Source: Polynucleobacter sp. HIN7 (GTDB taxonomy: Bacteria > Pseudomonadota > Gammaproteobacteria > Burkholderiales > Burkholderiaceae). Taken from it: a stretch of DNA of 64,000 nt. The stretch spans positions 1,178,001 through 1,242,000 of the forward strand of contig NZ_AP028138.1 of assembly GCF_030297595.1 (NCBI RefSeq). Reading direction: 5' to 3'. The position numbers and the translations under genes are program-made. Below are positions 63,148 to 64,000 of this stretch, piece after piece (position 1 is the first letter of the stretch; every line of letters begins with the position of its first letter). The notes beneath the pieces are model-generated. The model was not told where the DNA came from. It saw only the letters and a program-made list of their open reading frames with translations, and did not search any database.

Positions 63148-63801
63148 TTAAAGCTTACGTGGCTGAGCGCGTAACTTTTTTGCTTCCTGAATGAGGGCAT
63201 TACGCTCAGCATTGCTTAACTCATCAGTTCCATCTAAGCGTCTCGCGCCATCAAAGCGCTTATCCCAATAGGCACTTGCTAAGTCATCAACTCGGACTGC
63301 TGAACCCTTTGATGGGGAGTGAATGAATTTGTTATCGCCCACATAAATACCAACGTGTGAAAAGGTGAGGCGCATCGTATTGAAGAACACCAAATCACCG
63401 GGCTCTAACTCCTCCCGAGAAATGGGTTTACCCACTTTACTCATTTGCGAGGACTTAGGTGGGAGCAAAAAACCCAATTTATCTTTAAACACAAAACGCA
63501 CAAAGCCACTCGCGTCCAAACCGGATTGTGGCAAATCACCATTCCAGCGATATCGCACCCCAATTAATTGCATCGCCTCATTAATCAGGGCTTCGGTTTT
63601 GGTGGATACCGAATCCACCACCTGATGGGTAAAGCGTGCAAAGTAGGAAGAATTGCCCTCAATCCGAACTTCTGGTTTTGGGGCCTCTTTAGCTACTGTA
63701 TCTGTAGCAGTGTTAGCACTGGCAATCGATACCAATCCACCCAAAACCATGGCGGTTAGGAATTGAAAAGGTAAACGGATCATGTGCTTACGAATAGGCA
63801 T
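63148..63801 (-). CDS. NlpC/P60 (C40) family protein lacking the catalytic cysteine
   Basis: A 217-residue exported protein. The signal peptide ends near SIASANT (residue 31), and the NlpC/P60 domain covers about 70-190. In active members the motif reads DCSG; here it is GLDASGFVRF with Ala at residue 97 (codon GCG, bases 63511-63513). The His residues are kept (FSHVGIYVG, His149; FIHSPSKGSAV, His161), as are the RYRWNG entrance and the EPGDLVFF strand. So the fold is intact but amidase activity is not expected; it could bind peptidoglycan without cutting it. Starts at 63801 and 63783 are both possible. Confidence 0.88.
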   Translation of the reverse strand: MPIRKHMIRLPFQFLTAMVLGGLVSIASANTATDTVAKEAPKPEVRIEGNSSYFARFTHQVVDSVSTKTEALINEAMQLIGVRYRWNGDLPQSGLDASGFVRFVFKDKLGFLLPPKSSQMSKVGKPISREELEPGDLVFFNTMRLTFSHVGIYVGDNKFIHSPSKGSAVRVDDLASAYWDKRFDGARRLDGTDELSNAERNALIQEAKKLRAQPRKL

Positions 63802-63892
63802 GAATGGATTCTAGCAAAACCGAACTAAAAGGGAAAGCAAGTTCATCCCGAATATTGATTCTTAAGTAATTGTTTTATATCGATTTTTATTT

Positions 63893-64000
63893 CTAGGTCA
63901 GCTCCGCCGCCTTAAATAATGCTTTGGTATAGGGCTCTTTGGGATCACGAACCATCGCCTCAGTCTCGCCATACTCCACCACTTCTCCAGAGCGCAACAC
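63893..64000 (-). CDS. Peptide-type ABC transporter ATP-binding protein, C-terminal end only
   Basis: The last 35 codons and the TAG stop of a gene running beyond the right edge. The piece RSGEVVEYGETEAM, then RDPKEPYTKALFKAA, matches the tail of oligopeptide/dipeptide-type ATPases (DppD/DppF/YejF), where a PYTKxL motif is nearly universal. No Walker motifs are visible because they lie outside. The 91-base gap to the NlpC/P60 start holds a TAGAAT hexamer for that gene and nothing else seen. Confidence 0.8.
   Translation of the reverse strand: MLRSGEVVEYGETEAMVRDPKEPYTKALFKAAELT

Overview
The window looks like a chromosomal segment of a free-living betaproteobacterium of the order Burkholderiales, most like a freshwater Polynucleobacter-type organism. 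This is inferred from gene content and order (gmk-rpoZ-spoT; rimP-nusA-infB-rbfA-truB; a sigma factor/DUF3619/DUF3106/RDD cassette; an NAD-linked fds-type formate dehydrogenase; a TRAP transporter), from the middling base composition judged by eye, and from the protein sequences. No similarity search was run. Coding density is very high, many neighbouring genes overlap by 1-20 bases, and no gene-free stretch exceeds about 240 bases. The longest gaps are 824-1064, 42507-42740 and 62062-62260. I see no insertion sequence, prophage, integrase, CRISPR array or rRNA gene.

Layout. 1-823: 5' part of the acetolactate synthase large-subunit gene on the minus strand, with a structured leader. 1065-3204 (+): ECF-type sigma factor, single-membrane-span DUF3619 protein, exported DUF3106 protein and RDD membrane protein. 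3201-10005 (-): an Mla-like lipid ABC transporter (permease with STAS domain, ATPase, MCE protein, lipoprotein), then an atypical SDR and a large FtsX-type permease. 10073-17449: tRNA-Arg, greB, the gmk-rpoZ-spoT stringent-response group with yicC, then rph-rdgB-hemW and tRNA-Ser. 17500-25661: an FAD oxidoreductase, pgi, a phosphohexomutase, panD and the de novo NAD genes nadA, nadC and nadB. 25658-30382 (-): formate dehydrogenase, with a fused FdsG-FdsB subunit and FdsA; nadB overlaps its 3' end.

30554-34618: small lipoprotein, TauE-type exporter, large DUF748/AsmA-like protein, unknown membrane protein and tRNA-Ser. 34678-38324: acs and fumarase, divergent. 38346-42506: murI, tonB-exbB-exbD, a secreted PLD-family protein, a secreted SUMF1-type protein and tRNA-Leu. 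42741-46506: a TRAP transporter (dctP-dctQ-dctM) closed by a clear terminator. 46563-49959: penicillin-acylase-family hydrolase, two small exported proteins and tRNA-His. 49984-59615 (-): translation and RNA genes (rimP, nusA, infB, rbfA, truB, typA, dusA) interrupted by a vapB/vapC-like toxin-antitoxin pair. 59790-62061 (-): scpB-rluB with a terminator. 62261-64000: patatin-like lipoprotein, an NlpC/P60 protein lacking its catalytic cysteine, and the end of a peptide-type ABC ATPase gene.

Taken together, the segment is mostly core metabolism and gene-expression machinery. Several modules serve the envelope (Mla-like, TonB-ExbBD, DUF748, NlpC) or the use of small organic compounds (formate, acetate, and organic acids through TRAP and fumarase). 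I found no clearly new multi-gene system. The points most worth a second look are the Cys-to-Ala NlpC/P60 protein, the repeat-bearing insertion in DctM, the inverted repeat bracketing the nadA start, and the formate dehydrogenase operon that lacks fdsC/fdsD and runs into nadB.
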